Assembly (NCBI RefSeq): GCF_012932675.1
Contig: NZ_JAAIIF010000014.1
Location: forward strand, 1 to 64,000
DNA: 64,000 nucleotides
Source: Bifidobacterium erythrocebi
GTDB taxonomy: Bacteria; Actinomycetota; Actinomycetes; Actinomycetales; Bifidobacteriaceae
Direction: 5' to 3'
Shown: one piece after another, positions 55,206 to 64,000 of the stretch
How the letters are laid out: each line of letters begins with the position of its first letter
Position numbering within the stretch: the first letter of the stretch is position 1
Position numbers and translations under genes: made by a program
The notes under the pieces: generated by a model
What the model was told of the DNA's origin: nothing
The model's input: the letters and a program-made list of their open reading frames with translations, nothing else
Databases searched by the model: none

Positions 55206-57737
55206 ATGGGCAACGTACTCGCGATACTCGCACGCGATTTCAAACGCTTGCTGAAGGTGCCGTCCGCATGGGTGGTGGCGATAGGCCTCGTGCTCATCCC
55301 GCCCATGTACGCATGGTTCAACATCCGCGGGTTCTGGAACCCCTACCACAACACCAAAGGCGTGGAAGTGACGGTGGTGAACAACGATCAGGGCACCACC
55401 AACAAGCTCATCGGCAAGGCCAACCTCGGCAGCCAAATCGTCACGCAGCTGAAGGCCAACGACCAGCTCGGCTGGAACTTCGCCGACGAACAGGAAGGCA
55501 TGGACCGCGTCCGCTCCGGCAAGTCATACGCCACCATCGTCATTCCCAAGACCTTCTCCAAGGATCTGGTCGACACCATCACCGGCACCGGCAACCGTCC
55601 CGAACTCAAGTACTACGTCAACGAAAAAGTCAGCGCCATCGCGCCGAAGATCACCGACACCGGCGCAGGCACCGTAGACACCCAAGTGAACAGCACCTTC
55701 GTCTCGACCGTAAGCGAAGTGCTTTCCGACGCCCTGAACACCCTCAACGGCACCATCTCCACCACAGCCGGCACCATGCAGACGAACACCGTGCGCTCGC
55801 TGGACGAGGCGCAAAGCACCATCTCGTCGGCACGCGGCAAACTCGCCACGATCATCAGCACCATGGACTCCACGCCCGCCAAGACGAAGGCCGCACGCCA
55901 ATCGCTGGCCAGCCTGCAGCAGGCCGCCGTCGACGCAGGCAACAGCCTGACCGCCACCTCCACGCTCATCACCACGGCCCAGAACGGGCTGAACGACTTC
56001 GCCGCCACCACCTCCAGCGGGCTCGACCAGGGCACCGCCCTGCTCACCCAGACCATGCAGGAGACCACCGGCACCATCAACACCGTCACCGCCGGCCTGT
56101 CCAAAGCCAACACCACCGCCGGCAACGCGGTCACCACCCTGCAGAACGCGAACGCCAACACCGCCTCCGTGCTGGATACGCTGAGCAACCTGCCCGTCAG
56201 CACTCCTGAGCTGAAAGCCGCCATCGCACAGCTCAAGGCCAGCAACGAGAACGCCGCCGAAACGTTGCGCGGCATTCAGGCCCTGAACACCAGCACCGGC
56301 AAAAGCATCACCGCCGTCTCCGACCTGGCGACGAGCGTGAACAACGCCGCACAGCAATCGTTGACCGCCACCAGCACCGCCCGCTCGGCAATCACCTCGG
56401 GAGCGCTGCCGCAGCTCAACAGCGGACTCGGCTCCCTGGCCGGCGCCGCAGGAACGCTCGGCGGCGGACTGAGCAACCAGACCGCGCTGGCCAGCCAGAC
56501 CGACGTGGTGCTCGACCAGCTCGACAAGGCCAGCACCGACACCGCGGCCGCACTGCGCACCACCGACAAGGCCCTGGCCAAGCTCGGCACCAAGCTCGGC
56601 ACCATCGCCACGGATATCAACGCCCTGAGCATCTCGTCCGCACTGAGCTCCATGCTCGGCTCCGACGGCGAACTCGACACCAAGCGCATCGCCTCGTTCA
56701 TGCTCTCCCCCACCGTGCTCGACACCACCGTGCTCTACCCCGTGAACTCCTACGGCTCGGGCATGGCGCCGCTGTTCACCAACATGGCGCTGTGGGTGGG
56801 CGCGTTCGCGCTTGTGGTGATCTTCAAAACCGAATCCGACAGCGAAGGCATCACCGCCATGACCGCCACGCAAGGCTATATGGGCCGGTTCCTGTTCCTC
56901 GCCGTATTCGCCGCGCTGCAGGGCCTGGCCGCCACCATAGGCGACTTGCTGCTCGGCGTGCAGACCGTCAACGCCCCGATGTTCATACTGACCGGCGTGC
57001 TGACCTCGCTGGTGGACCTGTCGCTCATCTTCGCGCTGTCCACCGCGTTCCTGCACGTGGGCAAGGGCATCTGCGTCGCGCTCATCATGCTGCAGATCCC
57101 CGGTGCCTCAGGCCTCTACCCCATCGAGATGATGCCGGACTTCTTCCGCACGCTCTACCCGTTCTTCCCGTTCAACTACTCGATCAAGGCGTTCCGCGAA
57201 ACCATCGGCGGCTTCTACGACGGCCACTGGGCGCACAACATCGTCTACCTGCTGCTGTTCACCATCATCGGATTCGTCATCGGACTCGTCGTCCGCCCGC
57301 TCATGGCCAACACCAACCGCATGTTCGCCCGGCAGATCCGCGAAAGCGACATGATCGTAGGCGAGGACGTGCACCTGCCCGGAACCGAATACCGCATCTC
57401 CAACGTGCTGCAGGCGCTGACGAACCACAGCGGCTACAAGGCGTCCATCGAACGCCGGGCCGCACGCTTCGAAGCGCTCTACCCCAAGCTCAAGCGCGGC
57501 GCGCTCATCGTCGGACTGGTGGTGCCGATCATACTGGCGGTCACCTTCTCGCTGACGACCAACACGAAGCTTGAAGCGCTGCTCGCCTGGGTCATCTGGG
57601 TCCTGCTCATCATCGGATTCCTGCTGACCATCGAATTCATGCGAGATAACCTGCGCAGACAGCGCGAACTCGGCAATCTCGACGACACCGCAATCCGCGA
57701 CACGCTCGCGGCACGCAACAGGAGGCACGCCCAATGA
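55206..57737 (+). CDS. YhgE/Pip-family membrane protein 1
   Basis: An 843-aa ABC-2-like membrane protein. It has an N-terminal helix (WVVAIGLVLIPPMYAWFNI) and an extracellular region of about 490 residues, Ala/Thr/Asn-rich and coiled, with many short TxNTxx repeats. A block of five helices follows (from MALWVGAFALVVIF to LLLFTIIGFVIGLVV), then a cytosolic stretch and two more helices. YhgE/Pip proteins resemble phage-infection protein and are linked to export or envelope stress. AAGGAG precedes ATG 55206. It overlaps the next gene by 4 bp. Confidence 0.88.
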   Translation: MGNVLAILARDFKRLLKVPSAWVVAIGLVLIPPMYAWFNIRGFWNPYHNTKGVEVTVVNNDQGTTNKLIGKANLGSQIVTQLKANDQLGWNFADEQEGMDRVRSGKSYATIVIPKTFSKDLVDTITGTGNRPELKYYVNEKVSAIAPKITDTGAGTVDTQVNSTFVSTVSEVLSDALNTLNGTISTTAGTMQTNTVRSLDEAQSTISSARGKLATIISTMDSTPAKTKAARQSLASLQQAAVDAGNSLTATSTLITTAQNGLNDFAATTSSGLDQGTALLTQTMQETTGTINTVTAGLSKANTTAGNAVTTLQNANANTASVLDTLSNLPVSTPELKAAIAQLKASNENAAETLRGIQALNTSTGKSITAVSDLATSVNNAAQQSLTATSTARSAITSGALPQLNSGLGSLAGAAGTLGGGLSNQTALASQTDVVLDQLDKASTDTAAALRTTDKALAKLGTKLGTIATDINALSISSALSSMLGSDGELDTKRIASFMLSPTVLDTTVLYPVNSYGSGMAPLFTNMALWVGAFALVVIFKTESDSEGITAMTATQGYMGRFLFLAVFAALQGLAATIGDLLLGVQTVNAPMFILTGVLTSLVDLSLIFALSTAFLHVGKGICVALIMLQIPGASGLYPIEMMPDFFRTLYPFFPFNYSIKAFRETIGGFYDGHWAHNIVYLLLFTIIGFVIGLVVRPLMANTNRMFARQIRESDMIVGEDVHLPGTEYRISNVLQALTNHSGYKASIERRAARFEALYPKLKRGALIVGLVVPIILAVTFSLTTNTKLEALLAWVIWVLLIIGFLLTIEFMRDNLRRQRELGNLDDTAIRDTLAARNRRHAQ

Positions 57738-59920
57738 GAACGATCCTCAAACTGTTCGTAGGCGACGTACGACGCCTGACCAGCAACATCGTCTCCATCA
57801 TCATCGTGATCGGCCTGACGGCGATCCCGGGACTGTTCACCTGGTTCAACATCGCGGCGAGCTGGGACCCGTTCTCCAACATGAAGAACCTGAAATTCGC
57901 CGTCGCCAGCACCGACAAAGGCTACCGTTCCGACCTCATCCCCATGAAGATCACCGTGGGCGATCAGGTCGTGAACGCCCTGCGCGCCAACACCGAACTC
58001 GACTGGACCTTCACGAACGAGCACGACGCCATCGAAGGCACCAAATCGGGCAAATACTATGCGGCCATCGTGATTCCGAAGAACTTCAGCACAACCATGA
58101 TGACGTTCTTCTCCTCCGACGTGGCCAACGTGAAGATCCGCTACTACACCAATGAGAAAACGAACGCGCTGACCCCGAACCTCACCAACCAGGGCGCCAC
58201 CCAGGTGAGCACGCAGGTCAACCAGATGTTCGTCACCACGCTGACCAGCACGGCGCTGTCGATCGCCTCGCAGCTGTCCGACGAACTGTCGTCGCCGAAA
58301 GCGACCACCGCGCTGAACAACTTCACCGCGAACGTCAGTGACCTGGCCACCACGCTGAAGGACTCCTCCAGCACCATCAGCGACTTCAGCGCGCTCACCA
58401 CATCCGCCTCCACACTGCTGAACAGCTCCTCCGCGCTGCTCAAGAACATCTCGAAAACCGGCAGCGAGGCTGGAGAACAGCTGCAATCCGCCAAACAAGG
58501 CGCGACCGACCTGGCCGGCTCGCTGGGCGCCGGCACCACCGCGCTGGCGAACGCACTGACCAGCAGCGCCGCGAGCTACGGTGCCGTGGCGGATTCGGCA
58601 AGCAAACTGGCGACCGACGCGGGCAAGCAGATGGACGACACCGCGCAACTGCTCACCACCGAAGCCAAGCATGTGAGCGAACAGGCGGCGCAATACCAGA
58701 CCATCCGCAACACCCTCGCCGCACTGGAACCGCAGATCCCTGCAGCCAGCAAGCCGACGTTCGACGCGATGCTCGGTCAGCTCGACTCGGCGATCACCAT
58801 GCAGAACAATCTCGCCACGAGCCTGAAGCAAGCCTCCGCCGACGTGACCGCGAAGAAGAACACCGCCAGCGCCAACGGCAAGCAAATCACATCCCTTGCC
58901 GCACAGGCGCAGCAGGCCATAAGCGGCATCTCCACCGACTTCGCCACGACCATCAAACCGCAGCTCAACACCATCTCGCAGTCGATCACCAACGCCACCA
59001 GCGCACTGACCGCTGGCAAGACGACCCTGCAGAACGCCGTGGGCAGCGTGGACGACACCACCGCGAAGGCGCAGAGCACGCTGGCCGACGTGAAGGAATC
59101 GCTCGACAAGACCGCGTCCAAGCTCGCCGCGACCGGAACCAAGCTCACCGAATTCACCACCAAGCTCGACGACGCGCTACACAGCTCCGACCTGGACGAG
59201 ATCAAGAAGGTGCTGGGCACCGATGCGGACACGCTGGCCGCCACAATCGCCGCGCCGGTACAGCTCAAGCGCACCGCCGTGTTCCCCGTCGCCGAATTCG
59301 GCTCGGCGCTCGCCCCGTTGTACGTGATCATCCCGCTGTGGGTGGGCGCACTGCTCATGGGTGTGACGCTGAAAACCACGGTTTCGCGCCGCACCCGCAA
59401 GGCGCTGGGCGATCCGAAACCCCACCAGCTGTTCCTCGGCCATTACGGCGTATTCGCGCTGATCTCGCTGCTGCAAAGCACGTTCTCGTCGGGCGGTTCG
59501 CTGCTGTTCATGCACGTGCAGGCCGTGCACCCCTGGCTGTTCATGCTCACCAGCTGGGTGAGCTCGCTGGTGTTCTCGTTCTTCGTGTACACCATGGTGG
59601 TCAGCTTCGGCAACGTGGGCAAGGCCATAGGCGTGCTCATGCTGATCATGCAGATCTCCGGATCGAACGCCGCCTACCCGTTGCAGATGCTGCCATCGTG
59701 GCTGAGCTCGATCAGCCCGTTCCTGCCGGCCACGCACGCGGTGACCGCACTGCGCGCCGCGATCGCGGGCATCTACGACATGGATTATTGGAAGGCCCTG
59801 GGGGCACTGCTGCTGTTCATTCTGCCACTGCTGCTAATCGGACTGCTACTGCGCAAGCCGTTGATCACGTTCAACCAGTGGTACGTCGCGAACATGGAAA
59901 GCACCAAGCTGATCGCGTGA
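57734..59920 (+). CDS. YhgE/Pip-family membrane protein 2
   Basis: A 728-aa paralogue of the preceding protein with the same layout: an N-terminal helix (IVIGLTAIPGLFTWFNI), a long extracellular coil (about 40-500, with SSASTLLNSSSALLKNI-like heptads), then six C-terminal helices ending LLLFILPLLLIGLLL. It lacks the extra C-terminal cytosolic part of its partner. The ATGA overlap couples translation, so the two are probably a heteromeric complex. Confidence 0.88.
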   Translation: MRTILKLFVGDVRRLTSNIVSIIIVIGLTAIPGLFTWFNIAASWDPFSNMKNLKFAVASTDKGYRSDLIPMKITVGDQVVNALRANTELDWTFTNEHDAIEGTKSGKYYAAIVIPKNFSTTMMTFFSSDVANVKIRYYTNEKTNALTPNLTNQGATQVSTQVNQMFVTTLTSTALSIASQLSDELSSPKATTALNNFTANVSDLATTLKDSSSTISDFSALTTSASTLLNSSSALLKNISKTGSEAGEQLQSAKQGATDLAGSLGAGTTALANALTSSAASYGAVADSASKLATDAGKQMDDTAQLLTTEAKHVSEQAAQYQTIRNTLAALEPQIPAASKPTFDAMLGQLDSAITMQNNLATSLKQASADVTAKKNTASANGKQITSLAAQAQQAISGISTDFATTIKPQLNTISQSITNATSALTAGKTTLQNAVGSVDDTTAKAQSTLADVKESLDKTASKLAATGTKLTEFTTKLDDALHSSDLDEIKKVLGTDADTLAATIAAPVQLKRTAVFPVAEFGSALAPLYVIIPLWVGALLMGVTLKTTVSRRTRKALGDPKPHQLFLGHYGVFALISLLQSTFSSGGSLLFMHVQAVHPWLFMLTSWVSSLVFSFFVYTMVVSFGNVGKAIGVLMLIMQISGSNAAYPLQMLPSWLSSISPFLPATHAVTALRAAIAGIYDMDYWKALGALLLFILPLLLIGLLLRKPLITFNQWYVANMESTKLIA

Positions 59921-59985
59921 CCGTGTGGAACCGGCTGAGCGCAATGAGCGTGCAATGAGAGAGTGCGCAATGAGAGAAGGACATC

Positions 59986-60696
59986 ATGACCATCACCACG
60001 AAGCTGGCCGGAGCAGCCAGCGCACGTGCGGCACGGATGCGTGAGGCGACCGACCGCAAAATCGTGCAGGCGACGCTGCAGATCGCCACGTCGCGCGGCA
60101 TCGGGGCGGTGACCATCGAAGAGGTGGCCAGACGTTCCGGCGTGGCGAAAACCACGATCTACCGCCGTTACCGCAATACCGGCGATCTGCTACGCAAGAT
60201 CCAGATCGAGACGAGCGGCACGTTCGAGACGGATGACATCGAGCCCACGCGCGACGGTCTGCATCGTCTGCTGGAACGCGTGATGACGGCGTTCAACGGG
60301 GAGATCGGGCTCAAAGCCGTCGGTCTGGCGCTGAGTTCGGACAACGACTACGTGAAGGGACTGGCCGGGCAGGTGATCATGCCTGCGGAACAGCGCTTCA
60401 ACGATTTCCTGCGACGTGGCGAGACGGCGGGAATCTTCCGGCAAGGACTCGATACGAGGTTCCTGTTCAGCACGGTGCTCGGGTCCATGCTGGCGTACAA
60501 GGCGATGCAGGAGCGGCTGGGCGCGGCCGATGCGAACGGCGGCGACAACAAGGCCGAGACCGGTACCGCCGGAGCCAAAACCGACGCCGACGCCGCTAGC
60601 GAAGCCGACGCAACCGGCCATGCGGGCAGCGCTAGCAGCACCGGAACATGGGCCGACCACATGACGAACCTGCTCTGGCCCGCCCTGGCCGCCTAG
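59986..60696 (+). CDS. TetR/AcrR regulator of the YhgE operon
   Basis: A 236-aa protein with a helix-turn-helix at about 30-75 (GIGAVTIEEVARRSGVAKTTIYRRYRNTG) and a C-terminal domain ending in an Ala/Asp/Thr-rich tail. AGAAGGA precedes ATG 59986. It is 65 bp after the second YhgE gene, and three GCAATGAG direct repeats lie in that gap. As the last gene of the operon it probably represses the upstream promoter through the palindromes at 55130-55169. Confidence 0.87.
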   Translation: MTITTKLAGAASARAARMREATDRKIVQATLQIATSRGIGAVTIEEVARRSGVAKTTIYRRYRNTGDLLRKIQIETSGTFETDDIEPTRDGLHRLLERVMTAFNGEIGLKAVGLALSSDNDYVKGLAGQVIMPAEQRFNDFLRRGETAGIFRQGLDTRFLFSTVLGSMLAYKAMQERLGAADANGGDNKAETGTAGAKTDADAASEADATGHAGSASSTGTWADHMTNLLWPALAA

Positions 60697-60718
60697 ACTC
60701 CCCGTATTCCATACAGCC

Positions 60719-60759
60719 GGTATAGCCCGGCGGATGACGTGTTCGACACACTCAAGGAG
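60719..60759. repeat. Direct repeat, copy A
   Basis: A 41-bp core beginning GGTATAG and ending CTCAAGGAG, identical to copy B at 37 of 41 positions. Weaker similarity extends to CCGTATTC (60702) on the left and GCGCTGC on the right. Confidence 0.75.
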
Positions 60760-61072
60760 CAATTGCGCTGCCGGAAGACGTTCCAGCGTGGCCAGATGGG
60801 GAAGCCTTCCTAACCTGGCTACGATGCAGCCTCCCTCGGCGTAGCCAAACGTGTGCAGCATCCCGATCCTGCCACGCTTATGCCATCCCAACGGTGCCAT
60901 TCGCCGATATCATCCGGCTCTTGCTACGCCTAACCGCTCGTAGCGTAGCCATCACTGGGCATCATCCGCACTTGCCCACACCTACGCACCCTTCTGCGTG
61001 GCCATTCCCGGACGGTCCACACATTTAGCCACGCCTAGCTGTGCAGGCTTCCGTATTCTGCCGTTTATGGCA

Positions 61073-61113
61073 GGTATAGGCCGGCGGATGGCGTGTTCGG
61101 CATACTCAAGGAG
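61073..61113. repeat. Direct repeat, copy B
   Basis: The second copy, 354 bp from copy A in the same orientation, ending 23 bp before the stop of the FMN-binding lipoprotein gene. The two copies are preceded by different short hairpin-like sequences (here TGCCGTTTATGGCA). Confidence 0.75.
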
Positions 61114-61135
61114 CTGCGCTGCGACGGGTGGCTCG

Positions 61136-61690
61136 TCAGGAATCGGAAGGAAACGAGGCCTCCTGCCTCGCCACCTCCAGGGCCTTGTTGAACGCTTCGG
61201 ATGTCCAGCTGGCACCGGCCACCTTGTCGACCTTCAGGCCTTTGAGTGGCTTGCCGTCCACCACGCCGTTGATGGCGTTGGCGAATTCGGTTTGATGCTT
61301 CTTGGAGATCGAGGTGAACGGGTGCCCGACGATATCCACCTTCTCGACGTTCCCCTGTTTCACGGTGAGTTTCACGTCGATGGTGTCCTCACCCACCGGC
61401 CCGTACTGACCGTTGATCTTGTAGGTGCCGTCGGCGTAGTTGCCGGTGTCCTTCTTATCGGATGTTGTGGAGTTCGGATCGTCGGCATGGTTCTTGACGG
61501 TATCATCGGACGAATCGGACGAATCGGAATTCTTCTTCGACTCCTCCTCCTGCGATTGCACGCTTTCGCCGGAATTGCCGGCGTATTCGTCATCCATCGG
61601 CGTGGCCTTGGGCTCGCCGCACGCGGTGAGCAGCACAAGACCCGCCGCGGTCAGCGCGACCGCCTTGACCGCGTCCTGTTTGCTGGGCAT
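61136..61690 (-). CDS. FMN-binding-domain lipoprotein
   Basis: A 184-aa exported lipoprotein. The signal peptide ends in lipobox LTAC (Cys24). An acidic/Ser-rich linker follows to about 80. An FMN-bind domain then begins YADGTYKINGQYGPVG and includes VKLTVKQGNVEKVDIVGHPFTS. The flavin-attachment region reads DKVAGASWTS, with Ser where Thr is usual in the Dxx(S/T)GAT consensus. It is probably an extracellular redox carrier or sensor. It is the third gene of a minus-strand cluster after an ABC permease and ATPase. Confidence 0.85.
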   Translation of the reverse strand: MPSKQDAVKAVALTAAGLVLLTACGEPKATPMDDEYAGNSGESVQSQEEESKKNSDSSDSSDDTVKNHADDPNSTTSDKKDTGNYADGTYKINGQYGPVGEDTIDVKLTVKQGNVEKVDIVGHPFTSISKKHQTEFANAINGVVDGKPLKGLKVDKVAGASWTSEAFNKALEVARQEASFPSDS

Positions 61691-61781
61691 ATGGTTTTCC
61701 TTTCCGCTTTCCGTATTTCCGCACAGCCTGATGCCGGCACGACCATCAAATCGCGCTCACTACATCCGCCGTGCACTGCCG

Positions 61782-62582
61782 CTACTTCTCGGAGCCGCCT
61801 GTTTTGGCGGATTTGGTCGGATCGGCGAAGTCGATGGCCGTCTCGCCATGCTGCGCGCCTTCAGCCACAGAACCGGTGAACGCCGGCTTGCCGCCAGCCG
61901 CCTCGTACGCCTTGCGCGCCTCCTCATCGTTCCACTTCTCCCCCACGAGCACACCGTGGTTGAGCATGATCTCACGCTCCGCACAGCTGGCGACCAGCGC
62001 ATCATGCGTCACCACGATGATCGTCGTGCCCTGCTCGTGCAGCTGGCGGAACAGGTCGAGTACGATCTTCTCGTTCTTCTCGTCCAGATTGCCGGTGGGT
62101 TCGTCGGCCAGAATGATCTTCGGGCAGTTGATCAGCGCACGCGCGATGCACACACGCTGCTGCTCGCCGCCGGACAGCTGGCTGGGCAGGTGGTGCGCGC
62201 GGTCCTTCAATCCCACGCGTTCCAAGGCTTCCAGCGCCTGCCGCTCGTCGACCACGGAATGGTAGTACTGCGCCACCATCACGTTCTCCACGGCCGTCAG
62301 GTGCGGCACTAGATAGAACTTCTGGAACACCAGGCCGATCATGTTCTTGCGCACGTCAGCCAGCTGCTTGGCGTTCAGGTCCTCCAGCTTGCGGCCTTCC
62401 AGCTTCACGGAGCCCTTGGAGGGGGTGTCCATGCAGCCGATCATGTTCATGAGCGTGGTCTTGCCGGAGCCGGACGAGCCGACGATGGCGAGCCACTGGC
62501 CTTGCGGCACGGTGAGGTTGAGGTCGTCCACGGCATGCAGTTCGCCGTAGATCTTGCAGATATGGTCAAGTTCAAGCAGCAT
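61782..62582 (-). CDS. ABC transporter ATP-binding protein, MacB/LolD type
   Basis: A 266-aa ATPase: Walker [11 protein letters not shown], the Q-loop [11 protein letters not shown], signature [15 protein letters not shown], Walker [13 protein letters not shown] and the His of VVTHD. An about 50-residue C-terminal tail rich in Ala/Gly/Lys extends past the fold. It pairs with the FtsX-like permease 54 bp upstream. Confidence 0.94.
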   Translation of the reverse strand: MLLELDHICKIYGELHAVDDLNLTVPQGQWLAIVGSSGSGKTTLMNMIGCMDTPSKGSVKLEGRKLEDLNAKQLADVRKNMIGLVFQKFYLVPHLTAVENVMVAQYYHSVVDERQALEALERVGLKDRAHHLPSQLSGGEQQRVCIARALINCPKIILADEPTGNLDEKNEKIVLDLFRQLHEQGTTIIVVTHDALVASCAEREIMLNHGVLVGEKWNDEEARKAYEAAGGKPAFTGSVAEGAQHGETAIDFADPTKSAKTGGSEK

Positions 62583-62636
62583 TGGCGTTCCTTATACGTT
62601 CGTTGATATATGCGTTTTCGGTTTGGCGACGGGCGA

Positions 62637-63938
62637 TCATTCCTCGCGGAGCACGACGGCCGGGTCGATGCGCGTGGCGCGGCGGACGGGCGGCACGGAG
62701 GCGAGCACGGCAAGCAGCACGCTGAGCACGAGCGAGGCCAGTCCGAGCGGCCAGTTGAATCCGATGGCTCGGTCGAACACCGTCTGGCACAGCACGCGCG
62801 CCAGCAGGTAGCCGAGCGCGGTGCCGATCAGGCCGCCGACCAGGCCGTAGATGGCGGATTCCACGTAGAATTCGGTGCCGATGGCGTGCGCGGATGCGCC
62901 GAGCGCCTTGCGCAGGCCGATCTCGTTGCGGCGCTGCGAGACGATCGAGCTGATCGTGGTGCCCACGCCGACCAGGGTGAGCACCAGAACCACCAGCGAC
63001 ACGATCCAGAACAACGTCTGCAGCATGGCGATGATGCGCGTATCGGATGAGGTGATCTTGGTGACCGTCTGCGCCTTCACGCCGGTGTTCGGGTTGGCGT
63101 TCAGGGATTTCACGATGGCATCGAGGTCGGAGCCGACGGCGTTGACGGAGTATTCGATGACGTCCGCGCCGCGCTTGGAACCAGCGAGCTTGGCCACATC
63201 GGCGTTGACGGCGTAGACGATCTCGTCCTCGTTGCCGCCGGTGTCAACGATGCCGGCCACGCGGAATTCGGTGCCGGAGGTCTCCATGATGCTGGACGAG
63301 ACGCGGCCGTCCTGTTTGACCTCGCTTTCGGTCTTTCCCAGCGCGCCCGAAGCGGACGATGCGCCGCCGTTGTCGGAGGCGCGGTAGCCGATGGTGATGC
63401 GCAAGCCGATCCTCACGCCGAGCGCGTCGGCCACGTCGCGCCCGAGCATCACATTGCCCGCGCTCGGCCAGTCGCCGGTGACGTTCCAGTGACGGTTAAG
63501 CGCCTTCACATCCGCGGTGGTGATGCCGGCCAGTGTGTAAGGGGCGGAATTGATGCGCACGCTTTCGTAGCGGTATGCGGCGGTTTTCGCACCGTATTCG
63601 CCGGAGACCAACGCGGTGACGTTCCTGGCGTCGGCGCTGTCGATGCCGTTGGATTTGCTGCCGGATTCGCGCGGGGTGACGATGAGGTTCGCACCGTATG
63701 CGCGCATCTCCTCGTTCATCTGCTGCGGCACCGCGATGCAGACCGCGGCAAGACAGAACAGCGTGGCGGCACCGACGAGCACGGCGATCACCGCCATAAT
63801 CGCGCGGGAACGACGGCGGAACACCGCACCCCACAGCATGGTGGCGAACATCTTCCGATTGGTCATCGTCGCGCTCTTCGCCGAAGCCTTCGGCTCGGCA
63901 CCGTTACCGGATTTCCCTGATTGACGATCAGCGACCAT
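62637..63938 (-). CDS. FtsX/MacB-type ABC permease
   Basis: A 433-aa permease. A cytosolic N-terminal tail and the first helix (AIMAVIAVLVGAATLFCLAAV) are followed by an extracellular MacB-like domain (about 75-300). Three C-terminal helices follow (MLQTLFWIVSLVVLVLTLVG, YGLVGGLIGTALGYLLARVL, GLASLVLSVLLAVLASVPPV). The motif RRNEIGLRKALGASA marks the FtsX family. GGAGGTG precedes ATG 63938. With the ATPase and FMN lipoprotein it forms a cluster found in anaerobes; the cargo is unknown. Confidence 0.92.
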   Translation of the reverse strand: MVADRQSGKSGNGAEPKASAKSATMTNRKMFATMLWGAVFRRRSRAIMAVIAVLVGAATLFCLAAVCIAVPQQMNEEMRAYGANLIVTPRESGSKSNGIDSADARNVTALVSGEYGAKTAAYRYESVRINSAPYTLAGITTADVKALNRHWNVTGDWPSAGNVMLGRDVADALGVRIGLRITIGYRASDNGGASSASGALGKTESEVKQDGRVSSSIMETSGTEFRVAGIVDTGGNEDEIVYAVNADVAKLAGSKRGADVIEYSVNAVGSDLDAIVKSLNANPNTGVKAQTVTKITSSDTRIIAMLQTLFWIVSLVVLVLTLVGVGTTISSIVSQRRNEIGLRKALGASAHAIGTEFYVESAIYGLVGGLIGTALGYLLARVLCQTVFDRAIGFNWPLGLASLVLSVLLAVLASVPPVRRATRIDPAVVLREE

Positions 63939-63953
63939 GAAGCACCTCCGCGG

Positions 63954-63978
63954 ACGAACAGTCCAGTGGACTGTTCGT
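63954..63978. repeat. Perfect palindrome upstream of the ABC permease
   Basis: ACGAACAGTCC-AGT-GGACTGTTCGT, an 11-bp stem 16 bp before the permease start. It is followed by a 16-bp perfect palindrome GGCCGCAGCTGCGGCC (63985-64000) at the window edge. It could be an operator, an intercistronic hairpin or a terminator of an upstream gene outside the window. Confidence 0.55.
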
Positions 63979-64000
63979 GATTGAGGCCGCAGCTGCGGCC

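Larger units (their letters stand above)
60697..61135. other. Repeat-rich intergenic region
   Basis: A 439-bp gap bounded by two copies of a direct repeat. Between and around them the motif GCGTRGCCA or its complement TGGCYACGC, with near-matches, occurs about eight times. One example is TGGCTACG (about 60819) facing CGTAGCCA (about 60840) as an inverted pair. Minus-strand ORFs across it have shared short peptides only because of the DNA repeat. No promoter or RNA gene was assigned. Confidence 0.6.

Overview
The window reads as a chromosomal stretch of a Bifidobacterium (high-GC actinobacterium). The basis is GC-rich coding, actinobacterial families (DUF5701, DUF4244, AarF/phasin pair, MurT/GatD), bifidobacterial-style Tad and LPXTG pilus genes, a split aspartokinase and repeated signs of leaderless transcription. 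No prophage, insertion sequence or CRISPR array is visible. The species cannot be fixed from the sequence alone.

Layout. 1-5.2 kb: end of UDP-galactopyranose mutase, a bifunctional class A penicillin-binding protein, and leuA on the minus strand. 5.2-8.6 kb: a zinc-ribbon/PASTA membrane protein and a DUF5701 protein. 8.8-15 kb: the aspartate pathway (asd; aspartokinase as two separate polypeptides) next to dnaX-recR. 15.2-22.5 kb: a TetR regulator, a lipid kinase and a divergent Tad pilus locus. Its pilin-like and TadE-like genes lie on minus, tadZ, tadA and a tadB-tadC fusion on plus. The 766-bp divergent intergenic region holds a 37/38-bp inverted repeat of DnaA-box-like sequences and a probable ~165-nt non-coding RNA.

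22.8-27.1 kb: polyphosphate kinase, a NUDIX/histidine-phosphatase fusion and an unknown protein. 27.3-33.8 kb: one very large LPXTG multi-isopeptide pilin. 34.1-36.1 kb: AarF kinase and a phasin-like protein. 36.2-39.7 kb: a tightly overlapping dnaB-murT-gatD operon, preceded by a dense cluster of DnaA boxes. 40.1-43.7 kb: the nitrogen operon amtB-glnB-glnD with GTTAC direct repeats upstream; this GlnD lacks the ACT domains. 44-50.8 kb: ftsY, TetR, a family 2 glycosyltransferase, a C69 dipeptidase, tRNA-Lys, a 5'-truncated response regulator and an aminotransferase.

50.9-64 kb: a PF06541 membrane protein, a secreted beta-repeat adhesin-like protein with a Gly/Ser/Gln-rich membrane partner, a two-gene YhgE/Pip operon ending in its TetR regulator and preceded by an operator-like palindrome, a repeat-rich intergenic region, and an FMN-binding lipoprotein with a MacB-type ABC transporter.

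The most unusual signals are mainly non-coding: the DnaA-box cluster upstream of dnaB, the DnaA-box inverted repeat and RNA inside the Tad locus, a second compact RNA gene beside leuA, and a recurring TAnnnT hexamer 6-8 nt before start codons. Unusual protein architectures are the TadB-TadC fusion, GlnD without ACT domains, MurT without its Cys4 zinc ribbon and the split aspartokinase.
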